In this document: piece after piece, positions 1-11,897 of the stretch
Position numbering within the stretch: position 1 is the first letter of the stretch
How the letters are laid out: each line of letters starts with the position of its first letter
Assembly: GCA_947683425.1 (NCBI GenBank)
Contig: CANTUQ010000070.1
Span: forward strand, 9,813,501-9,877,500
Length of the DNA stretch: 64,000 nucleotides
Direction: 5' to 3'
Source: Excoecaria cochinchinensis
Lineage: Eukaryota; Streptophyta; Magnoliopsida; Malpighiales; Euphorbiaceae
Made by a program: the position numbers and the translations under genes
Notes under the pieces: model-generated
What the model was told of the DNA's origin: nothing
Seen by the model: only the letters and a program-made list of their open reading frames with translations
Database searches by the model: none

Positions 1-173
1 TGTTTCCCTTTTATTATGAGTTCGAATTCATATTTTTCTGCTCAACTAAAGAAGTCTGAAATATGCGGAAAAGCATATTATTTTTGAATTTGGTTTGAAC
101 TGTCTGTCATTTGCACAAGTTGAGATATTCAATTGTTCTAACATGGAATCTAATGGTATAAACGCGTGTGCAG

Positions 174-333
174 CCGGAGAAGATTTGGGGAGCACCAAGC
201 AGAGACTTGGTGGTCAGAGAACCGTGAAAAGGTGTACGAAAAGTACAATGTACGTGGATCAGATAAATCATCAGTTTCTGGTCAGGCAGCAAGGAGATCA
301 GAGGGAGCAATGTCATCTTCATCCCAAGCTTAG
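174..333 (+). CDS. BREVIS RADIX-like protein, last exon (partial)
   Basis: The frame ending at the TAG at 331-333 encodes 52 residues beginning after a splice acceptor (tgtgcag, ending at 173). It contains the stretch WWSENREKVYEKYNV followed by RGSDKSS. This is the C-terminal half of a BRX domain, a plant-specific protein-interaction module of membrane-associated and nuclear regulators of root growth, vascular differentiation and auxin transport. The family normally reads RVRFSR(K/R)RF..WW..NR..VY..YNVR here, so the acceptor placed just before RRRFGEHQAETWW fits. A stop lies in frame at 151-153, inside the presumed intron. The rest of the gene lies left of the window. The region after the stop, with a short G/A-rich stretch, is probably 3' UTR. 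Which BRX paralogue this is cannot be decided from one exon. Confidence 0.8.
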
Positions 334-2326
334 AGACAAAGGGAGGGAGGAAGGGAGAGAAATGCTGTGTCCAACGAGGCTTTTAAGGTTAAGCAAGATG
401 AAGCAAAACCTAATGTTGTTTTTTTTCGATGTTTCTCCTCTCCTCTCCTTTCCATAATTTATTTTGTGCCTTCCATTTAATTAATGGGGCATCCACCCTT
501 TACAAATCTGTTGTATTGTAGTGTATATAAAAAGCATCCATTGTGAGATCATCCGGGCAAGAAAGTTTTTGTTCCTTGCTTTCCTACCCCCCACACTACC
601 ACTAGAAAGTTTACCCATCTTTCCCTACACATTCTTTTATCATGCAATTCATATTTTGGTGTGGTACATGTTAAGTGCATGGCATAATCAACTATTTTCT
701 GGTTTAGGCATTTGCATAACAATATTTAAACATCTTATTCAAATTTATCCTTTCTGACGACTGGAGCTTGCGATCAATATTAGGAGCCAAAGACAATGGT
801 TACTATATCACAGGAATTGGATTTTCAATTTATAGTAGGTTTTGTTGCTTGGGCGAGGGCAGTTTTTAAGACATTCAATTTAAAGTAGGAATTGGATGGT
901 TACCTGTATTTTCTTTAATTTGGGAAGGATTTATTAAATTATTTGTAAAAGTCTGGGGCTGTAAAAATAAATATTACACATTTTTGCAAGGGAAGTTGCT
1001 AAAGCTATTTGAAACTTCAGGCGTCCATGATTTCAGTAATAAACATCAATATACAATTATAAGTATATTTTAAGGACCGCTCTTTTAAAAATAATCATAT
1101 TAAGGATTGTGGCAATATTGATTTGAGTTATAAGATTACTTTTAAGACTGGCAGTGACAAATGCTATCCAATCAATGTAGGCGGTGAGCCATATCAACCG
1201 CCGCCTTTGATGGAGAATTGCTGCTCTTTTTGTGCTACCAACTTTAAAGCATGGTCAATCGGAGAAAAAAATGGAGGACAGTGACACAAAGGATCTCTGG
1301 GCCTTCTCCATTAGAGCTACACACATAAATGTTCTCAATTCCACTTAAGTGTCCCTATGTATATTTAAATGTCCTCCAATAATAAATTGTCATATGGGAG
1401 TAAATTATTAAAAAAAAAGCTATACTCGTATGTCTATTTATTTTTTTAATAAAAAATTTATATGGAACCATAAGTGAGATTTACCATTGGAGGAGAGAGT
1501 TGTATTTTTTTTATGAATTCCACTTTATGTGATGTGGCACTGACATGACACAAAAATGGATTCTACACAAATGTAATTTATCCCACCCTGTTGAACATGC
1601 TCTTACACTCACCTCTAATTATCACCATTTTATCAAATTAACTCATTTTTAGCCTTCCCAATAATTAGCTTGTTTTCCACAAAAGCAGTTTGCTTTACCC
1701 CTTTCTGAGGCACGCAGATGCAAATTTAAACTAATCGAGCCAGTTGGCTTTCATAATTCACAATTAGGATCGTGGTTGATTTTGCTACATTAAAGCAATC
1801 ATACATAGTAAAGTAACTTTCATAATTCACAATTAGCATTTCAATTATGGTTGATTTGGCTACAAAAGTAATCATATAATTAACGAGATGACACAAATAA
1901 ATAATTTGGTCGAATTAGTGATGTATGTGTTTATAATGCATAAATTAGATAGAGATATAGGTTGGTTGGTTGGTCACCTGTTGCAAACTGAACTGTGGAT
2001 TTACAGTATAAAAGCTAATTAGCCATTTCCAAAATGGGGGCTGGTATTTTTATGTCAGCCAAAACCAAAAGAATGGCAATTAAAGTATTAATCATAATTT
2101 ATCATAAAGTTCACAATAATTAAATATGGATAACCATTAGATCAGTAGAATGCATTGAAATATTAAAAATAATTGTAGATGGAGTACACGTGTTGCATGA
2201 CTAACATATTATACTCATTTCATTCCTTTTCAAGTGTACATTTTAAACTTTTTACCAAAATTAAGAAATTATTAATTCACTTATTAAATTAGACTCTTAT
2301 AAAATATTATATCTTTTTAATGTACA
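334..2326. other. Intergenic, no supported gene
   Basis: AT-rich sequence downstream of the BRX-like gene. The ORFs here have no recognisable domains. It holds an imperfect tandem duplication (1748-1880). Between about 1237 and 1602 there is a weak candidate MITE whose ends share an AAGCATGGTCAA / AAGAGCATGTTCAA type of inverted repeat, but I found no target duplication. Confidence 0.5.
1748..1880. repeat. Imperfect tandem duplication, about 69-bp unit
   Basis: Two copies start with ctttcataattcacaattag at 1748 and 1817, and both continue into tggttgattt(t/g)gctaca and aatcatac/ta. The second copy carries a small insertion after the shared start. Confidence 0.7.
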
Positions 2327-2506
2327 TGTAAGAAAACAAGTGTTTTTCTGTATATTTATTTCTCAGTAATGGCATGTATTTATACACAAAATTTCTGTTA
2401 GAAAGACAAGTATATCGGCTATCGGCTCCTACATTTACTCCTACAATCACCGCTCTATGTACTCCTACAATTACGTTAGCAATAAATTCAATGACAGTCT
2501 GTAACA
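2327..2506 (-). repeat. Copia-1 3' LTR
   Basis: 180 bp. It is almost identical to 6257-6429 except for a 7-bp local duplication (tatcggctatcggct) and a few substitutions. The element-sense start is TGTTACAGACTG, next to the polypurine tract. Confidence 0.9.
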
Positions 2507-2565
2507 CTCCCCCTCAAGCTGGAGCATAAATATTGATCGCTCAGCTTGTTATATAAATATTCAAC

Positions 2566-5500
2566 TCAGGGCCTATTTAAAGATTTTGTGAATAGATCAC
2601 CTAATTGTTCTGCCGTCTTCACATGCCTAGTTGAAATTACATTATCTTGAATTTTTTCACGAATAAAATGACAGTCAACTTCAATATGTTTGGTCCGCTT
2701 ATGATACACTGGATTGGAGGCAATATGGAGAGCAGCCTGATTATCACACCAAAGTTTTGCTGGAGACGAGGAATTCATACCAATTTCGGTAAGCAGATGA
2801 CGAATCCATAAGATTTCACATGCAGCCTGTGACATAGCTCTATATTCAGATTCTGCACTTGACCTGGATATTACAGTTTGTTTCTTGCTTCTCCAAGACA
2901 CTAAGTTTTCTCCAACAAAAACACAATAGCATGTAGTTGATCTTCTATTGGTCTTGGATCCTGGCCAATCTGCATCAGTAAAGCACTCAATGCGGTTATG
3001 TCCATGATCACTGTAAAGTATACCTAATCCAGGAGCACCTTTCAAATAACATAGGATATGCTCTAAAGTCTCCCAATGCTTAACTGTTGGGGCCGTCATA
3101 AACTAGTTAACAACACTTACTGCAATTGCAATATCTAGACGAGTAACTGTAAGGTAGTTCAGTTTTTCAACTAACCGCCTATATCTTTTTTGGTCATCAA
3201 ACGGATCGCCATCATCCTTTGTAAATTGTACATTTGGAACCATAGGAGTATTGCATGGCTTAGCTCCTAATTTTTCAGTTTCTGCAAGTAAATCAAGAAC
3301 ATACTTTCTTTAAGACAAAAGAATTCCCTTCTTACTTCTTGAAACTTTTATTCCTAGAAAGTATTTCAGCTGGCACAAGTCTTTAGTGTAAAATTTGTCA
3401 TGCAAGAAAGACTTAAGAGAAGAGATTCCTTCGTGATCACTTCTTGTAATTAATATATCATCGACATATACAACAAGAAGAATAATACTAGCTGTTGATT
3501 GTCTGTAGAACACTGAATGATCACTTTGGCTCTTTTTTAACCCAAACTCTTGGACAACCTTACTGAATTTGCCAAACCAAGCACGAAGACTCTGTTTTAG
3601 TCCATACAGAGATTTCTTCAAGCGATAAACTTTACCATACTCCCTATGAGCAACAAAACCAGGTGGTTGCTCCATATATACCTCTTTTTGAAGATCTCCA
3701 TGAAGAAATGCATTTTTGATATCTAGCTGATGTAATGGCTAGTGCTGAGAAGCAGCAAGAGAGATGAACAGACGAACAGAAGCCAACTTGGCTACAAGAG
3801 AGAAAGTGTCAGAGTAATCTACTCCATATGTCTGTGCATATCCTTTGGCTACAAGCTGGGCCTTAAGTCTAGCAATAGATCCATCTGGATTGACTTTAAC
3901 TACAAAAATCCATTTGCATCCAATAGCCTTTTTGTCATGAGGTAAATCTACTAACTCCCAAGTTTGGCTATTATCTAGAGCTTCAATTTCTTCACACATT
4001 GCAGTGCGCCAGCCAGGATGAGATAAAGTTTCTTTAACTGTTTTAGGTATGGAAATGGAGTCTAAAGAAGCAGTGAAAGCACTGGATGGTGGAGATAAGT
4101 GATCATATGAAATAACGTTAGCAATGGAATAAGTAGATTTACAACTGCGTTTACCTTTGCGAAGGCTGTTGGGAAGATCAAGATCATTTGGTAGAGGATC
4201 CAATGACGAAGTTGATTCAGGTGTAGGACATGTAACAGTAGCCACTGTTCTCCTGGAATAAACTTGAAAAATAGGTGGCTTGTCTGGAACTAAAGTCTGA
4301 TCAGCAGGAGAAACATCGTGAGAAACACTATCATCCACTAATTATTCAGAACTTGATATAGATTTATAGATGAGACATTCATCTTCATCCTCCTGACTAA
4401 TAGAAGTAGACTCGATAGAGAAAAATGGTATTTGCTCTGAAAATGCTAAATCAGTAGAAATCACATATCTATTGAGATCAGGAGAATAATACCGATACCC
4501 CTTTTGAAGAAGAGAATATTCCAAGAATACACACTTCAAACCTTTGGGATCTAGTTTTGTAACATGGGGTCGTACATCACGAACATAACACGTGCTTCTA
4601 AAATTTTTTGGCTCTATTGGAAATAAAGGTTTATGAGGAAGAAGAACATGGTAGGGGCTATCACCAATAAGTACCGTGGATGGCATCCGGTTAATTAGAA
4701 AACATGTTGTGGATACAGCATTGGCCTAAAATTGCTTAGGAACTTTCATCTGAAACAACAGGGCACGGGTAGTCTCAAGGAGATGTACATTCTTTCGTTC
4801 AGCCACTCCATTTTGAGAGGGTGTATCAACACATGATGATTGATGGAGAATACCATGTCGAGTCATATAAGTTTGAAATGGTTCTGACAAGTACTCCTTA
4901 GCATTATCACTCCGTAATATGTGCACAGAAATATTGAATTGAGTTTTAATCTCAGCACAAAAGTAGAAAAATGGGTGAATACCTCAGAATGATTTTTCAT
5001 AAAATAAATCCAAGTCATTCTATAAAAATCATCAACAAAAGTAACAAAATATTTTAATCCTATTTTTAATACAACAAGACATGGATCCCAAACATCCGAG
5101 TGGACTAATTTAAAAGCAAACCCAGCTCCCTTATTAATTCTAAGACATAACGAGTTTCAATGATGTTTTGCATAGTGATACGACTCACAATCTAATGATG
5201 AAACTTTATTAAATTATGGATCTATTGTCTTCAAAATAGGCAAAGAGGGATGTCCTAGCTGGCAATGAGCTTCAAAAGGTGAAGTAGTACTAGGACAAGC
5301 CACATAGCGAGCTACCCATGAATCCAGAATATAAAGACTATCAGATACATGTCCTCTACCAAATATCTACTTCGTCACAAGATCCTGGAATGGATAATGA
5401 TCAGGAAAAAATGAGATACAACACTTTAGGTCATTGGTAAGCTTGCTTACAGAAATCAAATTGAAAGTAAGATTAGGCAAACTTAGTACTGAAGATAAAG

Positions 5501-6138
5501 TGATAGAAGATGTGGGTTTAACGACTCCAGAACCCTCAACATGATAGGTTGATCCATAAGCTATTGTTACAGGGGAGGATACTTTATGAGACTGGAAGGT
5601 GGAGGATTACCTGTCATATGATCCGTAGCACCGGAGTCAACGACCTATTGTTTTGAGGAAGAAACAAGGCATGTTTTACCTGAATCATCAATTGGAGTGA
5701 ATTCCTTCAAAAGATGAGCATATTCTTCAACTGAAATAGTGATAGACTTTTCAGAAGATGAACTAGATGCAACAATATTAGCAGTTTGAGTTCTCTGATT
5801 ACGATGCAATTTTCTACAGCTGTGTGTCCAGCTTCTTTGCAAAAATAGTAAGTAAGATTGTTGAAGTCATTATTTCTGGTAGCATTCCCTCCTCTATTGC
5901 GGTTCCTTCCAACTTCATTTCCCTCTCGTCCTTTAACAACTAGTACACTGGGCTGTTGAGATGGAATTGGAGGACAACCGGACGTCGGACGCTCTCCCAC
6001 GCGCCGGTGCGTGACGGCGGAGCCAGACCCTTGTAGAGGCGCGTGAGATCCACTCACCGGTCTTCTGGTGACTGAATTTTGTGCGAAGGCCGGAAATCCA
6101 CCGGCGCTCCTTTTGAAGTCGGCGGTGAAGAAAATCAA
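2566..6138 (-). pseudogene. Copia-1 gag-pol remnant
   Basis: Pieces in element order: gag tail with a degenerate zinc knuckle (around 5800-6138, CKEAGHTAVENC with the first Cys lost); gag-protease linker (5645-5842); integrase core fragment (4726-4926, LRSDNAKEYLS and NGVAERKN); integrase C-terminal region (4342-4686); reverse transcriptase N-terminal half (3739-4338, TWELVDLPHDKKAIGCKW) and C-terminal half (3310-3675, with the YVDD catalytic motif at 3457-3468); RNase H (2566-3099, SSAESEYRAMS and TKHIEVDCHFIREK). Stops and frameshifts separate the blocks, so no full polyprotein can be made. Confidence 0.9.
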
Positions 6139-6256
6139 TCACCGGCGCTTGGTGACCCAAGGAGGGGTAGATTCACCAACTGACGAAGAATCCCAGAAAA
6201 ACCCAAAAAAACCAGAAATTTTAGATTTTCCAAACGAGTCTAAGGCTCTGATACCA

Positions 6257-6429
6257 TGTAGGAAAACAAGTGTTTTTCTTTATATTTATTTCTCAGTAAT
6301 GGCATGTATTTATACACAAAATTTATGTTAGAAAGTCAAGTATATTGGCTCCTACATTTACTCCTACAATCACTGCTCTATCTACTCCTACAATTACGTT
6401 AGCAATAAATTCAATGACAGTCTGTCACA
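6257..6429 (-). repeat. Copia-1 5' LTR
   Basis: 173 bp. Its inner edge abuts the tRNA-iMet primer-binding site at 6245-6256. Few differences from the other LTR suggest a fairly recent insertion. Confidence 0.9.
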
Positions 6430-8540
6430 TGATAACTATTTATTAAAGTGAGGCTAATATAAGAAGATAATTTGTAATTATACCTTATTTTTTTTAAATG
6501 GACACTTATAAAGGAATGAATGGAGTATTTAGTGTAAATTTTAACGTTAATTCATACAAATATCATCATAAACATTAATACATATTCAGATTTTGAATAT
6601 AATAATAATCACATAAAAAAAGTAAATATATCACTTATCTTGAATGGAATTCGAAATGATGAAGAGAAAAGGCTTAACAATTACGAATATTGTAAATTAG
6701 TTTATCTCTTTTAATCCTAGCAGATGCTTGATAAAGAGCCAAAATACGATTTTTTTTATATTTTATTTTTTTCTTCAATTTTAATTAGAATGGAGAGACA
6801 ACTAATTTATATACCCTTTTAATTTTAGATTTATTACGTCCATCGAATACTAATTTAACGGTTGAAATTTAATATACTATTAAATAAAAGAAAAATTCTA
6901 ATTCTATCTTAATTTGAGTTTAATGTAAATAAAAATATGGACTAAATAAACTTTTTATCCGGCCATACATCTAACATTCAGGAGGCATTGCAAAGAGCCA
7001 CTATATATACTAGACGTGGAATTAACTTTATATTGCCCTGAATCAACGGTTTCCTGTAAAAACAATAGATTTCTTAAATAATGTATTTTTTATATAATTT
7101 TAAATTACTAGTTAAAATTATTTAAACACAATCATAATTACCACAATTCGATATATATAAATTGGAGTTAAAAATTAGGATTAATCAGTGGATTTTTGTG
7201 TATAAATGGATTGTTGATTTAGTCAGATATTATTCATCTACCAAAGAATTAGTAAAAAAGATTAGTAGAAAATAATTTGATGGGTCCTCCTCCTTTAACC
7301 AAACCCACTTACAAATTTCCCTCCATTCAAATCCAAAAGCATGTATTTGCTTCAATTTTGACAAAAACAAAATTGACCTTTAAGCTTTATGAGTTGTGAC
7401 CATTTTTATCAGTTGTCACATGGATTCTTTGAACTGTTATTTAACTGCTTTTGCTTTACTTTTAATTTTTTTATAGGATTTTTCTTTTATTGTGTTTTCT
7501 TTCCTCGGGTTATAAACATACATGAATTCACAATCACACACACATATATATATATAAGAAAATAATTGCAATCCCAATTCCCAATCACATGATTTTAATG
7601 ATTCTAATTCTACACTAATTAGTACTATAAGCTAGTAATTGTTTACCTATCAGTTATTCTAATTATCAAAATCTGTTCATGTGCCTTATTTAGAAGCATG
7701 ATAGTTTCATTCCAAAACTAAGACAAAGTCCCCCTGTGATATAATGATATGATATTTATCTCATAGTATTAGGTGAGGGACTATGTTGAATGATTAGCCA
7801 TGCCACTATAGATAAGGGTACGAAATACAATAACTTTTAAAAATAAAGAGCACGGATACACGATATATAATTATAAAAATTAAATTACAAATACTAAAAT
7901 TATAAAAATAATATAGGCTAAACAATGAAAGAATGCATCATATAACAAACCGGTTGAAATTTTGTTAATTAGCCAAGTAAGAATTATGAGTCTGTATTTG
8001 AATAAATATCATATTGAAGTAATATATGATAATAAGTATTTTAATTTATTTTTAATATTTATATGTTTGATTTGCATTTAAGATATACATTTACATATAT
8101 CGATAATATTTTTTTTATTGTTAGTTGTAAAATAAATAAAAATATAATTTATATTTCAGATATACATTTACATATATTGATAATATATTTTCATTGTTAG
8201 TCGTAAAATAAATAAAAATATAATTTTATGATCTCATTTTTGTTATAAACTATATCTATAGTTTTAAATAATACAAAAAATATGTTAAACTATCAGTACT
8301 GAATATGTAGTCGATACGGGTAGGGCTAGCGCCTAAATAAAAGTACTCGTGATGTTTATTAATTTATTTTGTTCAACCTCATATCAGAACTCAAAAACTT
8401 TAAGCCACATGGGATTGTCTTTTCCATTTTTAATTAGTACATAATCCAAAGTCATTTAAAGTTTAATCATGATTATTTACATGCTAATTAGGCCAAAGAC
8501 TAACTAGATTTATGATATGTAAGTTCCATTTCGTAATCTC
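6430..8540. other. Intergenic, no supported gene
   Basis: Very AT-rich. No ORF with recognisable features and no TE ends that I could pair with confidence. Two segments (about 8040-8140 and 8140-8230) share an imperfect repeat built on aatatatt/tttattgttagt(c/t)gtaaaataaataaaaatataat. Confidence 0.5.
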
Positions 8541-8548
8541 TCTATATT

Positions 8549-9341
8549 AGGGGCGGAGCCAAGACCCTAAGGTCAGAGGGGGCACAGTGTCGGTACCATG
8601 TAACTCCGCCGTTGAACACACATTATAATTTTTTCTTAGGAAAATAATATTGACGAAATTAATATGGTCCTATTTTCAAGTAATATTTTATAATCTTATT
8701 TCAGTAATTAGGATGATAATGTGACATTTTAGGGCGTAAACTAGGATCTAATGGAACCTCTTCCAAGTTAATATCAACTCGATGTTCAAAATTAGTTTCA
8801 AGAGATTTTGAAGAATCTTGATCAGAAATTGATTTTCTTTTAAGAAATTTATCCATACCCGATATCAATTAAAAAAATACACATAGATTAAGTTATAATT
8901 TTACATTAACAAATTCCTAAATGGTACTTAAAATTAACAAATTGCATTATGTTCTTAAAACTAAAGTCATGCAATTAGATAGATATGTTACTGACAAAGT
9001 CTTAATTAGAATTTTTTACAGACCAATAATTCTTAGTAAAGAAATATAAGAGCAAAATGACGTCAATTTGAGGGGTAAGGGGACAAATTTTTTTTAATAT
9101 ATCCAGAAATATCAGGTTTTTTATCTGTATTATTCAAATAATGGTGTTACAAATATATTCTCTTATAAATAAATTTTTAATTTTATTTATGTGTCCAAAA
9201 ATATTGGGAGCAAAATTTGAAAGGGAACACTTAAAAAAATTGAGGAGGGTCACGATTTTAATTTATATGTGCATATTTAAAAAAAATTAAAATTGAGGGT
9301 GTTCATGTGCACACCCTCCGTAACACATAGCTCCGCCAGTG
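8549..9341. mobile_element. hAT-type non-autonomous transposon
   Basis: Ends read AGGGGCGGAGCCA on the left and, inverted, CACTGGCGGAGCTA on the right, a terminal-repeat type common in plant hAT elements. Flanks form an 8-bp direct repeat with one mismatch (TCTATATT at 8541-8548, TCTATATG at 9342-9349), the hAT duplication length. The 793-bp element retains the first part of a transposase gene on the minus strand (8701-8856), so it looks like an internal deletion derivative of an autonomous element. Confidence 0.8.
8701..8856 (-). pseudogene. N-terminal stub of a hAT transposase (TTF-type/ZMYM1-like)
   Basis: Minus-strand reading from the ATG at 8854-8856 gives 51 codons before TGA at 8701-8703. 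It begins MDKFLKRKS and ends with DPSLRPKMSHYHPNY. Plant hAT proteins annotated as TTF-type zinc finger/ZMYM1-like start with a short basic MxxF(F/L)KRK segment and have a (D/S)P(G/S)LR.K(I/M)..YHPN block just before the zinc finger. Everything after that block, including the zinc finger, catalytic core and dimerisation domain, is absent. It is too short for an ordinary ORF screen. The family assignment is from memory of the motif. Confidence 0.65.
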
Positions 9342-9440
9342 TCTATATGTAACCCTTTTGGAAGACTGCGTATATTTTTTATTTCTTGTTCTGTTAAGGA
9401 ACGACATGCATATTTTATACAATAAAAAATAATTATATTA

Positions 9441-9441
9441 T

Positions 9442-9483
<42 letters not shown>

Positions 9484-9484
9484 T
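9441..9484. repeat. (AT)n microsatellite
   Basis: An interrupted run of AT dinucleotides with one G interruption. Confidence 0.9.
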
Positions 9485-10219
9485 GTAACACTTTTTTAAA
9501 AGGAAGTAGAATCAGTGAGGTGTAGTCCGTAGTAGGTATTGAAATTATAATAAAAGTATCATTAACTTCCGGGTTTGAAAAATGAATCAAAATCTTTGTA
9601 GAGCATAGAGTAGCTGAGATAAGAAACAGAAGAACAGTTAGAAAGGATGAACATGAAAGCTCATTAATTATTATATCAGATCAAATCATAACGAACACTA
9701 TATCACGTCACCTTTACATATTTTATTAAGGGATTGAGTCAGATTCAGTATGTATGCTCATCCCTCTCTCAAACTGTTTCTGCACGCTTTCACCTTTTAC
9801 ACTATCACACGTACCATTTTAAGCACAAACTTCACTTCTGTACATACCAGAAACCTACTGTGTAGATGATCTTCATCAATTAAACCAGATAATTAGCCAT
9901 TCTTGAATCAAGATTACTTTAAAAGAAAAAGAAAAAGAAATTCTTTTTTGCTATTGAGATTGTATCAAGAAATGCTAAAGCTACAAATATATAGCAATTA
10001 AAACTCTGCATATACTCATCATGAGCAAAATAAGCAATTAATTGAAATTTCCTTTCTCATGGGGAGGGAACAAAATTAAGATATAACCATAATAAACAAA
10101 AGAATCCCCGATGTACATAACCATTAAGTAGTTCTTTTTCGCTTTGTATGAGTAGCAGTAGTAGTAGAAGAAGAAGAAGAAGAAAAAGAAAAAAGTAATA
10201 TTCGCAATATTATTATTCT

Positions 10220-10468
10220 TCATGGTGAATCTTTGTTTGTACTTTGCAAGCCAATACCATTGTGCTTTCTTGAAGGACCAGAAGGAGGGATTGGGACTGC
10301 CTTAGGCAAAAAACCAAAGAAAGTAGAAGTTGAATACTGAGAATTGGGATTTACCTTGAAAGTCTGAGCCTTTCTTGAACAATGAGAAGGAACAACAAAA
10401 GATGCAACCAAAATCAGTGAAACTAGAAGTAGATTATTACTGCTCTTCCCCATTTTCACCAATCCCAA
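10220..10468 (-). CDS. IDA-like (IDL) secreted peptide hormone precursor
   Basis: An 82-residue intronless precursor. Residues 9-30 form a hydrophobic signal peptide ending at SHC. The C-terminal end carries the hallmark PIP motif, PIPPSGPSRKHN at residues 59-70, preceded by FGFLPKAV. In Arabidopsis IDA and IDL proteins this region (FGYLPKGVPIPPSAPSKRHN) is processed to a hydroxyproline-containing peptide that binds the receptor kinases HAESA and HSL2 to trigger floral-organ abscission, cell separation around lateral roots and related processes. The key Pro residues and the terminal His-Asn are present; Ala is replaced by Gly in SGPS and KR by RK, as in some IDL paralogues. After the motif there is a 12-residue tail. 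Length and architecture are typical. The gene is isolated between AT-rich repeats. Which IDL member it is cannot be decided here. Confidence 0.9.
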   Translation of the reverse strand: MGLVKMGKSSNNLLLVSLILVASFVVPSHCSRKAQTFKVNPNSQYSTSTFFGFLPKAVPIPPSGPSRKHNGIGLQSTNKDSP

Positions 10469-10907
10469 AACCTAGATACTCTCTGAGAACAAGATTGAAC
10501 GAGTTTTTATAATAACAAGGTATTAATTAAAGAAAAGAAAAAGGTTTAAAAAGAGAAGAAATGTTTTATGTGGAAACACAAACTCCAAAAGATTATGGAT
10601 TATATAATATGGTTCATAGATAGGGAATTTGGTATGTTGGTGGAGGTGATGGGGTGGCTTGTAATTGAAGGAAATAAATATGAGAGAGAATGAGAAAAAA
10701 GTATGTGAATTGTGGAAACATGGGAAAGCCAAGTCATGTGCCAAAGATTTTAGATTTTTTATTTTTTTTTATTATAATGTTAATTTATTGTGTAGGAAAA
10801 TTGATGAAGGACATGTAAGAATAGTGTTTTTAATTGAAACTATATGGACATAGAGACCAAGAACGGGTCTTTAGGAGGTATGTCCAATAAATGAATGAAT
10901 AAATGTA

Positions 10908-11222
10908 CTTTCTCCGTTCCACGATATCTGTCACTTTATATCTGTCACTTTTTATATTTTTATTATAATTAAAAAATATTAATTAGATTTAAATTTAAAA
11001 TTAAATACAGTAGATATTAACTAAATTATTCTTATTTTTATTATTTGAAAAATTGTAATTCAAATTTAATTAGTTGAATAATATTAAAAATATAATATAA
11101 AATTAATATCGTATTGAAAATTAAAAAAATAAAATTAATATTATATTAAAAATTTAAAAATGATATCTAAAATGAAATATAAAATTGTTTAAAAAATGAC
11201 AGTTATTAAGGGAGGGGAAGAG
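10908..11222. mobile_element. Stowaway-like MITE
   Basis: 315 bp flanked by TA on both sides (10906-10907, 11223-11224). The left end is CTTTCTCCGTTCC..ATCTGTCAC; the right end inverted is CTCTTCCCCTCCCTTAAT..CTGTCA. These are degenerate versions of the CTCCCTCCGT Stowaway (Tc1/mariner) terminus. Confidence 0.75.
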
Positions 11223-11398
11223 TAATAGAAAAGTATAAGAGGGGACCAAATTGACAGTTTAATATCAAATAAAATGGCAAAAGATATTAGAGAGAAAATG
11301 GGGATTTGTGTAGTACGGTTAGGTGTTTTTGTGGGTCCATATAATAATTAATGGCCGACTAACAAAATAACATGGAAAATTGTCCCTTCTCTTAAATT

Positions 11399-11400
<2 letters not shown>

Positions 11401-11430
<30 letters not shown>
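11401..11430. repeat. (AT)n microsatellite
   Basis: A pure AT run of 30 bp. Confidence 0.95.
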
Positions 11431-11433
<3 letters not shown>

Positions 11434-11897
11434 ATTGCCTTCGATTGAGAGTACTCCAGTGCATGAGTGGCGTAACATTTGCATCGATACGTACCATTCA
11501 ATAAAAAATAATATTTTCAAAAGTTAAAAGTTTGATTTTTTTTTTATCCTAAATTCAAAATGATAATTGTTTTAGTGATGAAAGGTCTTTAAATTCTTGA
11601 ATTCTCATTCTAACGACTTCATATCATATATATATATATATATAAAAAACTTTTAAATTATGCATATAGTGTTTGGTTTTAAAACCAATAATATCTTTTA
11701 GAGAATTATATAAATTTTAAACGATTAAAAATATGATAATTTTTTTAATTGATTTGAATTTCTTTAATCTCATCCACACCAAAAATAATAATTATAAAAA
11801 CGGATTTAAATTTAAAATTGAGGAGATTAATCAATAACCCTTTTTCTCCTAGAAAAATTATATAAATCAACATCAATTTTTTTCCAAAAAAAAAATA

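Larger units (their letters stand above)
2327..6429 (-). mobile_element. Ty1/Copia LTR retrotransposon, internally deleted and non-functional
   Basis: A complete element boundary on the minus strand, 4.1 kb. The two LTRs (2327-2506 and 6257-6429) are nearly identical, start TG and end CA. The primer-binding site TGGTATCAGAGC (complement at 6245-6256) matches the 3' end of plant initiator-Met tRNA. A polypurine tract TTGAGGGGGAG adjoins the 3' LTR (complement of 2507-2517). Internal order is gag/protease, integrase, reverse transcriptase, RNase H, which is the Copia order. Coding is broken into several frames by stops and frameshifts. The N-terminal gag part is missing: leader sequence runs almost directly into the QQPSVLVVKG region near the zinc knuckle. 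I found no clear 5-bp target duplication (gtaca left, tgata right). It is of the same lineage as the element at 42550-47453 but inverted relative to it. Confidence 0.92.

Noticed and set aside
95..457. 120-codon plus-strand ORF
   Set aside because: It overlaps the BRX-like exon in another frame and spans intron, exon and 3' UTR; the BRX frame explains the conservation.
10038..10223. Minus-strand ORF with poly-Phe/Tyr
   Set aside because: Translation of a GAA/TTC microsatellite downstream of the IDA-like gene.
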